Assembly (NCBI GenBank): GCA_023382535.1 | Contig: JAHDWA010000013.1 | Span: 1-64,000 of the forward strand | DNA from: Anaerolineae bacterium | Lineage (GTDB): Bacteria; Chloroflexota; Anaerolineae; 4572-78; J111 | Direction of reading: 5' to 3' | Length of the DNA: 64,000 nucleotides | Part shown: one piece after another, positions 1 through 8,775 of the stretch | How positions within the stretch are numbered: the stretch's first letter is position 1 | Layout: each line of letters begins with the position of its first letter | Made by a program: the position numbers and the translations under genes | The notes under the pieces: generated by a model | Databases searched by the model: none | Seen by the model: the letters and a program-made list of their open reading frames with translations, nothing else | What the model was told of the DNA's origin: nothing

Positions 1-1809
1 TGGCTCTGTTTGCACTAAAAAATAGAAACCTGCTCTGTTTGCGCAAAAACAAGGTGATAAATTTAGTTTTTGGCTCAGCTTTAATGCAAGATCAAGAGTA
101 GAAGCACCGGAATGTATATCTCCATCGGCGAAGGTAAAGGCACGATCAAGCTCCAAAGTAAGAAATATATCGAGATTAAGATAAGGAGCAGTGGTAAGCT
201 TAAAATTACTAACATGGGCAAGCCCGAGAAAAGGACGATGAACAATACTGAAAGCTAAGGCGCGACCTTGGTGTCCTAAAAAGCCATAATCCACTTTTAT
301 TTTCTTAGCGGCTCGATCTATCCTCTCTGCTAAATTCTTATCTCGCCGTGCCAAATCATGAATTGCTTCCTGCATTAAGGCAAAAAAGGTGTCGGCCTCT
401 GGTAGCAGACTAGCAATAAGTAGAAAAATCTCTCGCCACCGAGCATCGGTCAAATGCTGCTCAATCACCCGCGCCAGGGTGGCCTCGGAGCCGTCTTCGG
501 CGATGTATTTGGCAGTGAAGTATTCCTGAAAGGTCAAGTGGGAAAAAGAGTAAATCCTATGGGCGCGTTCAATCAGCAAGCCATGTTGGGCTTCAATCGC
601 TTTCAAGACCGCTTCGCCATCAATATCTTCATCAAAGTCGGCGGGGGGCAGCTTTTGCAAATAGCGGGCGATCCGCTTGGTCAGATCGGCCTGGCGGAAG
701 AAATATTCACCCTGCTCAAACGTTTCGGCGGCAATCCTGGCCAACATTTGCCGCTTACGCCCAAGCGACAGCTTACGGTAAATCTCATCGCGTTTGATGT
801 TGCGCGAACTGTCCCACTTTTTGAGCAGAGCATCCAGCGCTTCTTCGTACAACTCTACCCGGCGCTGAGGGAAGCTCATCGTTTCTTCAAAGGCCAGGCA
901 AAGCAACGTCAGCAACAGGGGAATTTGAGCCAATTCTCGCAGTCCTCGGTGATCCTCTCCCTCAAACTCAGCCAGAAATTTATCCCGTTTGACTGGATTA
1001 TCCTTGAACCATTTGCCGACAAAGGTGCGAATTTGCTCATCGTCAAAGTCGGCCATTTCGACATAGGTGAAAGGCTCAAAGGTATAGCCGGTGGCGGCAA
1101 TGCGGCAGGTGATAAGGCATTGGCTGGCCCGGTACTGATCGCTAAAATTGTTGATGGTGGGTGTAATTTTTGCTCTCTGTTCGTCCTCCCGGTTAACTTC
1201 GTCCAGCCCGTCGAACAGGATAATCGCCTGTCCGGCTTCTAAAATATGCTCGATAAAGGCTTGCGCCTCCGGAAAGGCGCAGATTTCAAACTGTTTGACC
1301 AGGAAGGGCATCAAGTCCAGGCCCGAGTCGGCCCACTCTTTGAGGGAAACAAAAATAGGAATTTTGTTGATCTTGCCAGTGGTGGCTTGCAGGGCGACAT
1401 ATTTGAGGAAGGTAGTTTTGCCTGCGCCTGGCTTGCCCAAAATGAACAGCCGCTTTTCTTCCAGGGCCAGGCGCAGGGCGCTGCGGCGCTCGCCGGGCGG
1501 TTGGAGCGAGTCCCGCTCGCCGGCTATCGTGCGCAGTTGTTCCAAGTCAAAGCGGCGTAAGGCGGTTGGTTTGTCCAGCAGATAGGCATCGGTGAAAATG
1601 CCTTCCAGCGAGACCGGGCGAGGATTGCCCAAGATGCGGGTCGTGCCGTAAAGCTCCTTGACTCGCTGGCGGTACTTCTCGGCAGCATTGCCCCAGTTGA
1701 ATTTGGCCCAGCGCTCTTTGGCCGCGCCGATGGCTTGATTGGCTACTTCTTTGCCGTACTTATCCCACAGCCACGCTCCGGCTGTACCGGTGATGGACTC
1801 AAGGGTCAA
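1..1809 (-). CDS. NACHT-domain NTPase, 3' end beyond window edge
   Basis: An open frame of 603 codons runs from a TTG at 1809 to the window edge without a stop. The TTG has an AAAGGA ribosome site 8 bases upstream. The protein begins LTLESITGTAGAW, then has Walker A GKPGAGKTT (about 125-133), Walker B AIILFDGLDE (about 195-204) and a sensor-like LITCR (about 232-236), the order expected of a NACHT STAND NTPase. A helical region containing SFSHLTFQEYFTAKYI (about 421-436) follows, typical of the NACHT C-terminal half. Such proteins often act as prokaryotic immune sensors, but the effector is not visible here. The last 20 or so codons (positions 60-1) are Cys-rich, unlike the rest, and overlap a direct repeat, so the gene may be interrupted there. 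Confidence is high for the domain and low for the biological role. Confidence 0.88.
   Translation of the reverse strand, partial: MTLESITGTAGAWLWDKYGKEVANQAIGAAKERWAKFNWGNAAEKYRQRVKELYGTTRILGNPRPVSLEGIFTDAYLLDKPTALRRFDLEQLRTIAGERDSLQPPGERRSALRLALEEKRLFILGKPGAGKTTFLKYVALQATTGKINKIPIFVSLKEWADSGLDLMPFLVKQFEICAFPEAQAFIEHILEAGQAIILFDGLDEVNREDEQRAKITPTINNFSDQYRASQCLITCRIAATGYTFEPFTYVEMADFDDEQIRTFVGKWFKDNPVKRDKFLAEFEGEDHRGLRELAQIPLLLTLLCLAFEETMSFPQRRVELYEEALDALLKKWDSSRNIKRDEIYRKLSLGRKRQMLARIAAETFEQGEYFFRQADLTKRIARYLQKLPPADFDEDIDGEAVLKAIEAQHGLLIERAHRIYSFSHLTFQEYFTAKYIAEDGSEATLARVIEQHLTDARWREIFLLIASLLPEADTFFALMQEAIHDLARRDKNLAERIDRAAKKIKVDYGFLGHQGRALAFSIVHRPFLGLAHVSNFKLTTAPYLNLDIFLTLELDRAFTFADGDIHSGASTLDLALKLSQKLNLSPCFCANRAGFYFLVQTEP
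3..42. repeat. Pair of 11-base direct repeats at the left edge
   Basis: GCTCTGTTTGC occurs at 3-13 and again at 32-42, within the apparent 3' part of the NACHT frame. It resembles only loosely the GGCTCTGTTGCAAA ends of IS6-family elements. No transposase is visible because the window ends here. Confidence 0.5.
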
Positions 1810-1851
1810 GGGGACAATCCTTTCTCTGTTGCTAACTCTCCCCGGGCAAGC

Positions 1852-1962
1852 CGCCCGGAGATTCATCTCCGGGCTACAAAACCGCGCCGGATGAATCCGG
1901 CTAAGGCCATCAGCCCCATTCATGGGGCGCAGTACACTAGCCCGGCGAATTCATCGCCGGGC
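1852..1962. repeat. REP-type hairpin cluster, downstream of the transposase
   Basis: Four perfect or near-perfect palindromes follow one another: 1853-1874 (GCCCGGA/TCCGGGC), 1886-1901 (GCCGGAT/ATCCGGC), 1913-1928 (GCCCCAT/ATGGGGC) and 1940-1962 (GCCCGGCGA/TCGCCGGGC). In all, the centre reads ATTCAT or ATGAAT. The transposase stop codon lies inside the last hairpin. Together with 2483-2531 they bracket the transposase gene, as REP/BIME sequences do around REP-associated tyrosine transposases. Confidence 0.85.
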
Positions 1963-2454
1963 GGACTCCAAAGCCATTAACTCTCGTCGCCACTCATCAG
2001 TTTCAACCGCATAAGTTACAACTTCTTCGTGCATGAGCCTGGGGAAATCAGGGTCAGTCCGTTCTAAAACTGGAATTATTGTGCCTTTAGCGTGATGTCC
2101 CTTTTGGCGGTTGACGTAAGCCACATAATTGGGCAAACGCTTGGCGTCGAAAGAAAATGCGCCGTACTCTTCTTGCCAAAAGAAAGGCGGGGAGTCAGGA
2201 TGAGCTTTGTTGAATTTCGTCGAAGCGACGGCCTTAATCTGCCCGACAAATTTAGCTACGGCAATACTGGGTGGAATAGAAACAACTATGTGCACATGAT
2301 CCTCTATTCCATTCAGGGCAAAGACAGTAGTGCCTAATCCAATAGCTTTGACCCGTAGAAATTTGTGAACAGCCTCTTCTACTTTTGGGGTAAGCAGAGT
2401 TTGCCGATTTTTGGTTGACCAGACCAAATGATAAAACAGTTGACAATAGGGCAT
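1951..2454 (-). CDS. REP-associated tyrosine transposase (IS200/Y1 family)
   Basis: This 167-residue protein has the HUH motif EDHVHIVVSIP (His53, His55) and the catalytic-tyrosine helix YVNRQKGHHA (Tyr113) of Y1 single-strand transposases. The N-terminal YHLVWSTKNRQ matches the start of IS200-like TnpA. Such enzymes cut and join single-stranded hairpin DNA through a 5'-phosphotyrosine. Hairpins of one family lie on both sides (1852-1962 and 2483-2531), and the last codons MALESARR and the stop are encoded in the left group. It is therefore best described as a RAYT domesticated with its REP sequences, not an IS200 element with short ends. The gene appears intact. Confidence 0.88.
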   Translation of the reverse strand: MPYCQLFYHLVWSTKNRQTLLTPKVEEAVHKFLRVKAIGLGTTVFALNGIEDHVHIVVSIPPSIAVAKFVGQIKAVASTKFNKAHPDSPPFFWQEEYGAFSFDAKRLPNYVAYVNRQKGHHAKGTIIPVLERTDPDFPRLMHEEVVTYAVETDEWRRELMALESARR

Positions 2455-2482
2455 GGTATTGAATACTGCGAATTAGAGATTA

Positions 2483-2531
2483 GCCGGATTCATCCGACGC
2501 CGTTGAGTAGCTCGGAAATTCGTTTCCGAGC
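2483..2531. repeat. REP-type hairpins, upstream of the transposase
   Basis: An imperfect hairpin at 2483-2500 (GCCGGATTCATCCGACGC) and a perfect one at 2510-2531 (GCTCGGAAA/TTTCCGAGC around TTCG) lie 30-77 bases before the transposase start. Stem plan and TTCA/TTCG centres match the left group and the distant cluster at 39066-39166. Confidence 0.75.
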
Positions 2532-2559
2532 GAGCAATGTTAAACGACAAGTCACCCAG

Positions 2560-3849
2560 TTACTTTCGTCGCGCAAACAACCCGGCCAGGCAGCCCGATG
2601 GCTGCGAAGGCGGTGGCGTAGGCTGTGGTTGGGGTTGAGGCTGGGGTTGGGGTTCGGGCTGTGGCTGTGGTTGAGGTTGGGGCGTAGGCGTGGCTGCCCC
2701 TATTGCTTTTTGATAGGCCAGGTAAGCGTCGCCCCGGCCCACACCCTGCTCGTTGGGCAGGGCGCCAATGTTGACCGCGCCGGCCATCATGAGCGTTTTG
2801 ACCTGCTCCGCAGTGAGCTGGGGGTTCGCCTGGAGCATCAGCGCGGCGACGCCGCTGGCATGAGGTGTAGCCATGCTGGTGCCGTCGCTGGCCACGTAGC
2901 CTTCTTCGATGATGGTACCCAGGCGCGTCCCGGCTGCCTGGGGGGCAATAATTCCCACGCCGGGAAAGACCAGGTCCGGCTTGGTGCGGCCGTCGGCGGT
3001 GGGGCCGCGCGAAGAAAAGCGGGCGATTTGGTCGTTGTCGGTGATGGCTCCGACGGTGATAACGTAGCGGGCGCAGCCCGGTGAGCCAATCGTTCTGGCT
3101 TCCGGCCCCTCGTTGCCGGCGGCCACGCAGACAACGACCCCGGCCTGCCGTACCGCTTCATCCACCAGCGTCGAGAGCGCATCCGTGCCGTCGCACGACA
3201 CGCTGCCGCCCAGGGAGAGGTTGATGATCTGGACACGCTGCTCCAGCACCGCCCACTCGATCCCGGCCATGACCGTGCTCATCGAGCCGCTGCCGTTGGC
3301 TCGCAGCACTTTGGCAATGTACAAGCTCGCTTCGGGCGCTACCCCCACATACTTGCCGCCCGATTTAGCCCCGTTACCGGCAACTGTTCCGGCCACATGG
3401 GTGCCGTGACCGTTGTCGTCGCGGGCGCTGTCGCTGACAAAGCTCTTCATGGCCACAATTCGCTCGGCAAAATCAGGATGGGAGTCGTCAATGCCGGTAT
3501 CCACTACGGCCACTTTAATCCCCTGTCCCCGCAGGCCGGTTTCCGACCAGACTCTCGGCGCACTAATTTTGGGAACTGAGGTGTTGAGGCAGGTGTGGAC
3601 CGGTAAGTCGAGCCAGACATGATCCACATCCTCTTCTTTGCTCAACGCCTCGATGTCACCTGGCGTCAGCTTTAACGCTTCTCCGGGAAACAAGCTAAAG
3701 CTTGGCTCCAGAGGAGCGCGAACGAAACTCCGGGTGGCAGCGCGGGCGCTGAAGGTCCCCTCTTTGTGACGAATAATCACCGGAATAGGCTCATCGTTCG
3801 CCTGGGTGTTCATTTTCTGCTGCAAGGTGGGAGAAATTGTCGCGGGCAT
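2560..3849 (-). CDS. Subtilisin-like serine protease (S8)
   Basis: The 429-residue protein carries the full S8 catalytic set: Asp117 (VAVVDTGID), His148 (NGHGTHVAG), oxyanion Asn246 (AAGNEGP) and Ser325 (DGTSMATPHASG). The first 80 or so residues look like a degenerate I9 propeptide. No signal peptide is evident. The C-terminus is a Pro-Gln repeat tract (about 388-411) followed by SGCLAGLFARRK. The start is ATG with AAGGA upstream. It follows a small inhibitor-like gene (3870-4124) by 20 bases and is probably co-transcribed with it. The substrate is unknown. Since no export signal is seen, it may act in the cytoplasm or be released by an unrecognised route. Confidence 0.93.
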   Translation of the reverse strand: MPATISPTLQQKMNTQANDEPIPVIIRHKEGTFSARAATRSFVRAPLEPSFSLFPGEALKLTPGDIEALSKEEDVDHVWLDLPVHTCLNTSVPKISAPRVWSETGLRGQGIKVAVVDTGIDDSHPDFAERIVAMKSFVSDSARDDNGHGTHVAGTVAGNGAKSGGKYVGVAPEASLYIAKVLRANGSGSMSTVMAGIEWAVLEQRVQIINLSLGGSVSCDGTDALSTLVDEAVRQAGVVVCVAAGNEGPEARTIGSPGCARYVITVGAITDNDQIARFSSRGPTADGRTKPDLVFPGVGIIAPQAAGTRLGTIIEEGYVASDGTSMATPHASGVAALMLQANPQLTAEQVKTLMMAGAVNIGALPNEQGVGRGDAYLAYQKAIGAATPTPQPQPQPQPEPQPQPQPQPQPTPPPSQPSGCLAGLFARRK

Positions 3850-3869
3850 AATATTTTCCTTTCTTCCTG

Positions 3870-4124
3870 TTACATCGTTCGCATCGCCTCATCCCATTCA
3901 ACGGAAACGACCCACTCCTGCGCTGCCAAATTCCGCGCATCCCGGCCAGGGGCCGAGACTGCCACGCCCGGCGACAATTTAAAAATCTGCCGGACTTCAA
4001 TGTTATGGTTAGCCAGCCACTCCAAGTAAGGCGTGGGGTCACCGTCGGTCCGCACGATCAAATCAACCACTCGATTGGGCATATCTTCCAGCCGCTGCTC
4101 CAATTTAGGATCAATTTTGGCCAT
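3870..4124 (-). CDS. Stand-alone I9/propeptide-like small protein
   Basis: This 84-residue protein is preceded by a strong AGGAGGT site. Its pattern VDLIVRTDGD...LEWLANHNIEVRQIF...GVAVSAPGRDARNLAAQEWVVSVEWDE has the beta-alpha-beta-beta-alpha-beta periodicity and final V-V-x-V-E-x-D strand of inhibitor I9/subtilase propeptide domains. A subtilase gene lies 20 bases downstream. I infer that it inhibits or helps fold that protease in trans; the fold assignment is by eye and unproven. No signal peptide is seen, matching the protease. Confidence 0.7.
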   Translation of the reverse strand: MAKIDPKLEQRLEDMPNRVVDLIVRTDGDPTPYLEWLANHNIEVRQIFKLSPGVAVSAPGRDARNLAAQEWVVSVEWDEAMRTM

Positions 4125-4233
4125 AGTTACCTCCTGTCATCATTATTAACCATGCCGGGTTAATTGTCAACGGTCAATTGTTAACAATGTTTCCATTTGA
4201 AGAGTTTTCGAGTCCATTTTTGTTTCTTCGTGG

Positions 4234-4239
4234 TATAAT
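4234..4239 (+). promoter_or_regulatory. Extended -10 promoter for the ABC transporter operon
   Basis: TGG-TATAAT (extended -10) lies about 38 bases before the ATPase start codon at 4277, in the divergent spacer. No clear -35 is seen. Confidence 0.6.
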
Positions 4240-4276
4240 TCACGATTACTAAAATTTATTAATAAAGCGATGTTTT

Positions 4277-4963
4277 ATGACGGATACACCCATTGTTCAA
4301 TTAAAAAATCTGACCAAAAGTTATACCGAAGGTAAAGAGAGCCATATCATTCTGGCGAATATCAGTGCAGCCTTCAAGCGAGGAGAATTTATTCTCTTGC
4401 TTGGCCACAGCGGCTCCGGCAAAAGCACCTTGCTTAACCTCATCAGTGGGATTGACGCGCCCGACAGCGGGGATATCCTGGTCAATGGAGTCGCCATTAA
4501 CCGCCTGGGCGAGCGCCAGCGGACCCTGTTCCGCCGGGAGCATATTGGCTTTATCTTTCAATTTTTCAACCTGATTCCGACCTTGACCGTTTTTGAAAAT
4601 GTGACGCTTGCCATGCACCTTAACGGTGGCCTCACCACGGCTAAGGAGAAAGAGGTCAAAAGTCTGCTGGAGCGGGTCGGCTTGAGCCACCGCCAGGACG
4701 CCTTCCCCGACCGGCTGTCCGGTGGGGAGCAGCAGCGGGTCGCCATTTTGCGGGCCATCGCTCACAATCCCACCTTGCTCCTGGCCGACGAGCCAACCGG
4801 CAACCTGGACGAAGATACCGGCCGGACCATTATGCAGCTCCTGTTAGAGTTGACCCGCCAGGCCAACAAAACCCTGATTATGGCCACCCACAACCCTGAC
4901 ATCATTCCGCTGGCGGATAAAGTGTACCGGATTAAACACGGGGAGTTGATATTAACAGAGTAG
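4277..4963 (+). CDS. ABC transporter ATP-binding protein, LolD/MacB type
   Basis: The 228-residue ATPase has all nucleotide-binding motifs: Walker [10 protein letters not shown] (43-51), Q-loop Gln95, signature LSGGEQQR (147-154), Walker B LLLADEPT (167-174) and switch His205. Length and the [12 protein letters not shown] segment after the Q-loop match the LolD/MacB/FtsE group, which couples to FtsX-fold permeases for mechanotransmission or lipoprotein handling and not for classical import. The next gene is such a permease. The TAG stop at 4961-4963 lies within a heptamer repeat array. There is no obvious ribosome site. Confidence 0.93.
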   Translation: MTDTPIVQLKNLTKSYTEGKESHIILANISAAFKRGEFILLLGHSGSGKSTLLNLISGIDAPDSGDILVNGVAINRLGERQRTLFRREHIGFIFQFFNLIPTLTVFENVTLAMHLNGGLTTAKEKEVKSLLERVGLSHRQDAFPDRLSGGEQQRVAILRAIAHNPTLLLADEPTGNLDEDTGRTIMQLLLELTRQANKTLIMATHNPDIIPLADKVYRIKHGELILTE

Positions 4964-5028
4964 CAGGGTAACAAAGTAGCAGATTCTATTATCCTGCTAC
5001 TTGCTACCTTGCACTTGCTACCTTGCTA
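4957..5028. repeat. Inverted heptamer array between ATPase and permease
   Basis: Degenerate seven-base units of the type GTAGCAG / GGTAACA / AAGTAGC are followed, in inverted orientation, by TGCTACT / TGCTACC / TTGCACT / TGCTACC. The array contains the ATPase TAG stop and runs up to the permease ATG (5028). It can fold into a long imperfect hairpin. Same type as 57905-57983 and 58972-59045. Confidence 0.7.
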
Positions 5029-7598
5029 TGAAAAAACTTTCACCTTTCACTCTTCTGATTTTGCGCCACAGCACCCGGCACCCTATCCAAAGTTTGCTGC
5101 TTATTTTGGGGGTGGCGCTGGGGGTGGCCATGATTGTCGCCATTGACCTGGCCAATGGCAGCGCCAGCCAGGCCTTTGCCCTCTCGACCGACAGCATCGC
5201 TGGCAAAGCGACCCACCAGATTGTCGCCGCCCCCGGTGATTTGCCCACTTCGCTCTATGAGCAGTTGCGGGTCGAGTTGGGACTGACCGATGTTGCCCCG
5301 GTTGTGACCGGGCTGGTTTTGCTGAAAGACGCCAACGACCTGCCCTTGCAGCTCCTGGGGGTTGATCCTTTCGCCGAAGGACCGTTCAGAACTTACCTCG
5401 GTAACGGCAGCGGCGAGGTTTCCTTTGAGGCGCTGCTGAGCCTGCTGATCGAGCCTGATACGGTCCTTCTGCCCAAAACCCTGGCCGACCCACGTAACTT
5501 GGTCCCCGGTGATACTCTGACCCTGCTGGCCGGCGGCCAAACCAAAACGGTCAAACTGGCCGGTCTGCTCCAGCCCAGCGACGAATTGAGCCAGCGCGCC
5601 CTCAACGGCCTGATTTTGTGCGACATCAGCACCGCCCAGGAATTGCTGAACATGCTTGGCCGCCTCAGCCACATTGACCTGATCCTCGCTCCGCAGGCCG
5701 ACCCGCAGCCTATCCTGGAGTTACTGCCGGCCAATGCGCGCTTGCAGCCGGCGGCCCTGCGCAACGAAACTCTCACCCAGATGACGGCCGCTTTTGAACT
5801 GAATCTCTCGGCGCTGAGCCTGCTGGCCCTCATCGTCGGCATGTTCCTCATTTACAACACCATCAGCTTTTCGGTGGTCCAGCGGCGGCCAATGCTGGGC
5901 ACGCTGCGCTGCCTGGGCGTCACCCGGCTGGAGATCTTTGGCCTGGTGCTGACCGAGGCGCTGGTCTTGAGCACGCTGGGCGCTCTTATTGGCCTGGGCC
6001 TGGGGATTATCCTGGGCCGCGGCCTGGTCGGGCTGGTCACGCAGACGATCAACGACCTCTTTTTCACCCTGACCGTACAGAGCGTTTCTCTCTCGCCGCT
6101 GACTCTCTACAAAGGGTTACTGGCGGGCCTGGCGGCGGGTTTGCTAGCAGCCTTTGTCCCGGCCCTGGAAGCAACCACCGTGCCTCCCAACAGCGCTCTC
6201 AAACGCTCGGTCGGCGAGGCTCGGGTGCAGCGCCTCGTTCCCGGGTTAGGCGTTGCCAGCGTCGTCATGATGCTGGCGGGCTGGTTGCTGCTCAATGCCG
6301 CCAGCCAATCGCTTGGCCTCAGCTTCACGGCTCTCTTTGTTATTTTAATCGGTTCGGCCCTGCTCACTCCGCTGCTGACCCGGCTGCTGATGGGACTGCT
6401 CCAGCGCGTCACCCCGCGCCTCTTTGGGATCATCGGCCTGATGGCCCCCCGTGATATCGTCCGGTCCCTCAGCCGCACCTCCGTCACCATCGCCGCGCTG
6501 ATGCTGGCGGTCACAGTGATTATCGGGGTCAGTATTATGATCGACTCCTTCCGCAATACCGTCGCCACCTGGCTGGACACCATTCTGGCCGCCGATATTT
6601 ACATCAGCCCGGCCGGGCAGAATTTGCGCATTGAGGGGGAGATCAGCCCGGAGTTTATCGAGCAGGCCCGGCACATTGAGGGAGTTGAGGCTGTCAGCCT
6701 GCTGCGGAGCGTGATCGTCTTTTCTGAAACCTATGAGGAAGTGGAGCTGCACGCGCTGTCGCCGGAGCCGCTGGAGAACCGCCGTCCCATGTTGTGGGCG
6801 AGTGGGGACGCGGCTCAATTGGAGGCAGCCAGGGAGGCAGGCGGGGTGTTAGTTTCCGAGGTCTTTGCCAGGACGCACAAGCTGCCGCTCAATCAGCCCT
6901 CGACTATTACTTTGAGGACTGAGCGCGGACCGCAGCCATTCAAGGTTGTAGGGATTTTCTATGATTATGCGGTGCCGGACAAAGGCTATGTCTTGATCCG
7001 CCTGTCCGTCTATCGCACCTATTGGCCCAGCGATACCCGCATTTCCAACATCGCTCTCTTCCTCAAACCCAATTTCACCGCTCAGGCCGATAAGCTGGCC
7101 CAGCAAATCACCAACCAGTTTGCCGCCAAATATTTTCTGTCCGTCACTTCAAACCGGGGCATCAAGGAGAACGCCCTGGAAGTTTTTGACCGCACCTTTA
7201 CCATCACCGCTGCTCTGCGGTTGCTGGCAACCGTCGTGGCTTTCATCGGCGTGTTGAGCGCGATTATGTCGCTGCAACTGGAGCGCACCCGCGAACTGGG
7301 CACGCTGCGGGCTAACGGCATGAGTCTTCGACAACTGTGGGGCAAAACCCTGTTGGAAACCGCGCTGATGGGCCTCACCGCCGGGCTGATGGCCCTGCCG
7401 ATTGGCTGGGCGCTGGCTTACATCCTGGTACACTTTATCAATCTGCGCTCCTTTGGCTGGTCGCTGCAAATGCATGCCAACCTCGATATTTTTGGAATCG
7501 CTCTGGCTGTAGCTTTGCTAGCAGCCTTACTGGCTGGCATTTACCCGGTGGTCAGGCTGAAGAATATGCAAATTGCTGTGGCCGTAAGAGAGGAATAA
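5028..7598 (+). CDS. ABC transporter permease, FtsX/MacB family, duplicated
   Basis: The protein is about 856 residues from ATG 5028 (MKKLSPFTLL). I prefer this start to the in-frame ATG at 5001, which would add nine residues encoded by repeat DNA. An N-terminal membrane anchor (SLLLILGVALGVAMIVAID) is followed by a large extracytoplasmic domain, an FtsX-type helix bundle, then a second copy of the same plan: an anchor near IAALMLAVTVIIGV, an extracytoplasmic domain, and a final bundle around LAYILVHF. This pseudo-dimeric plan is typical of LolCE-like permeases of Gram-positives and Chloroflexota (DUF214/AttF-AttG type). It pairs with the preceding ATPase and the following AttH-like protein. 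Substrate unknown. Confidence 0.92.
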   Translation: MKKLSPFTLLILRHSTRHPIQSLLLILGVALGVAMIVAIDLANGSASQAFALSTDSIAGKATHQIVAAPGDLPTSLYEQLRVELGLTDVAPVVTGLVLLKDANDLPLQLLGVDPFAEGPFRTYLGNGSGEVSFEALLSLLIEPDTVLLPKTLADPRNLVPGDTLTLLAGGQTKTVKLAGLLQPSDELSQRALNGLILCDISTAQELLNMLGRLSHIDLILAPQADPQPILELLPANARLQPAALRNETLTQMTAAFELNLSALSLLALIVGMFLIYNTISFSVVQRRPMLGTLRCLGVTRLEIFGLVLTEALVLSTLGALIGLGLGIILGRGLVGLVTQTINDLFFTLTVQSVSLSPLTLYKGLLAGLAAGLLAAFVPALEATTVPPNSALKRSVGEARVQRLVPGLGVASVVMMLAGWLLLNAASQSLGLSFTALFVILIGSALLTPLLTRLLMGLLQRVTPRLFGIIGLMAPRDIVRSLSRTSVTIAALMLAVTVIIGVSIMIDSFRNTVATWLDTILAADIYISPAGQNLRIEGEISPEFIEQARHIEGVEAVSLLRSVIVFSETYEEVELHALSPEPLENRRPMLWASGDAAQLEAAREAGGVLVSEVFARTHKLPLNQPSTITLRTERGPQPFKVVGIFYDYAVPDKGYVLIRLSVYRTYWPSDTRISNIALFLKPNFTAQADKLAQQITNQFAAKYFLSVTSNRGIKENALEVFDRTFTITAALRLLATVVAFIGVLSAIMSLQLERTRELGTLRANGMSLRQLWGKTLLETALMGLTAGLMALPIGWALAYILVHFINLRSFGWSLQMHANLDIFGIALAVALLAALLAGIYPVVRLKNMQIAVAVREE

Positions 7599-7618
7599 CC
7601 GTACGGAGGGTAATAATT

Positions 7619-8764
7619 ATGAAACTCGTCCTAGCCATTATCGCTTTGCTTTTAATTTCCGGCTTTGTCGTTACTCGCTACGACCGGATGGACCTCAACA
7701 CGGGCGAAATCAGCGCCAACGTAGAAAATCTCGTATCGGAGGAGTACCAGGGCGAGGGATTCCGCAAAGTTTACGATATCGTTCCTTTTGAGTTTCCCAG
7801 GGACCACGGTCCGCACCCGGATTATCGGGCCGAGTGGTGGTATTACACCGGCAATCTGGCCGACACCCAGGGCAATCGCTTTGGCTATCAGTTTACGATC
7901 TTCCGGCGGGGCATTGTCCCCGGCGAGCCGGAGCGGGCATCGGAGTGGGCCACTCAGCAGATTTACTTTGCCCACTTTACCGTCACCGATGTAAGCGGTA
8001 ATGTCTTTGAATTTCACGAGCGTTTTAGCCGGGCCAGTCCCAATCTGGCCGGGGCGCAAGGGCTGCCCACCTATCACGTTTGGCTGGATAATTGGTCTGC
8101 TCAGGAGATCGCACCGGGCAAAGTTCGGCTCAAAGCCAACGATGGCAACATTGGGATTGATTTCATTTTGGAGCAAGCCAAGCCCGCTGCTCTGCAAGGC
8201 GACCGCGGCTTGAGCGCCAAAAGCGACGAGCCGGGCAACGCCAGCTATTACTACTCGCTCACCAACAATCCCACGCGCGGCACGGTCACGACGGCGCGGG
8301 GCACGTTTGAGGTGACCGGCAGTTCCTGGATGGACCGGGAATGGAGCACGTCTGATTTGGGTGAGGACGCGGTCGGGTGGGATTGGTTCTCGTTGCAGTT
8401 GGACGATCAGCGGGAAGTCACCTTTTACTCCATTCGCCGCAAGGATGGCAGCGCTGAACCAGTCTCTGCCGGGATTCTCATTAATCCCGATGGCAGCACC
8501 CGCCGGATTTTGCTGGAGGACATCAAAATCACTACCCTGAGCACCTGGACCAGTCCTCACAGCGGCGCGGTCTATCCCGCCGAGTGGAACTTGGCCATTC
8601 CCAGCGCAGGGATTGATTTGCACATTACCCCGCTGATCAGCGACCAGGAATTGCGGGTCTCATTTACCTACTGGGAAGGGGCCGTCCGGGTAGAGGGCAG
8701 CCAGACCGGCTACGGCTATGTAGAGCTGACCGGCTATTATGAGAGTTTACGGGGACGGATGTAA
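7619..8764 (+). CDS. AttH/CrtC-like lipocalin-domain protein
   Basis: The start is ATG 7619, behind a GGAGGG site; it lies 20 bases after the permease. The 381-residue protein starts with a membrane anchor or uncleaved signal (residues 2-20), then the family hallmark FPRDHGPHPDYRAEWWYYTG, GYQFTIFR, FAHFTVTD and SSWMDREWS. These belong to the AttH/CrtC (carotenoid 1,2-hydratase-like) double-lipocalin family. In several bacteria attH-type genes follow an attEFG ABC transporter, the arrangement seen here, so I read the three genes as one operon. A true carotenoid hydratase is unlikely, since no crt genes are nearby. The old name 'secreted hydrolase' has little support. Confidence 0.88.
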   Translation: MKLVLAIIALLLISGFVVTRYDRMDLNTGEISANVENLVSEEYQGEGFRKVYDIVPFEFPRDHGPHPDYRAEWWYYTGNLADTQGNRFGYQFTIFRRGIVPGEPERASEWATQQIYFAHFTVTDVSGNVFEFHERFSRASPNLAGAQGLPTYHVWLDNWSAQEIAPGKVRLKANDGNIGIDFILEQAKPAALQGDRGLSAKSDEPGNASYYYSLTNNPTRGTVTTARGTFEVTGSSWMDREWSTSDLGEDAVGWDWFSLQLDDQREVTFYSIRRKDGSAEPVSAGILINPDGSTRRILLEDIKITTLSTWTSPHSGAVYPAEWNLAIPSAGIDLHITPLISDQELRVSFTYWEGAVRVEGSQTGYGYVELTGYYESLRGRM

Positions 8765-8775
8765 ACGGTGTGTTG

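Noticed and set aside
454..1585. Several plus-strand frames of up to 262 codons opposite the NACHT gene
   Set aside because: The minus strand encodes an uninterrupted NACHT protein with all motifs; the plus frames have no recognisable features.
3791..4042. 83-codon minus frame overlapping the I9-like gene
   Set aside because: Lies in a different frame from the better supported 84-residue gene, which has AGGAGGT.
7337..7618. Upstream extension of the AttH-like protein into the permease gene
   Set aside because: ATG 7619 has GGAGGG and starts a signal-anchor; the extension lies in another frame of the permease.
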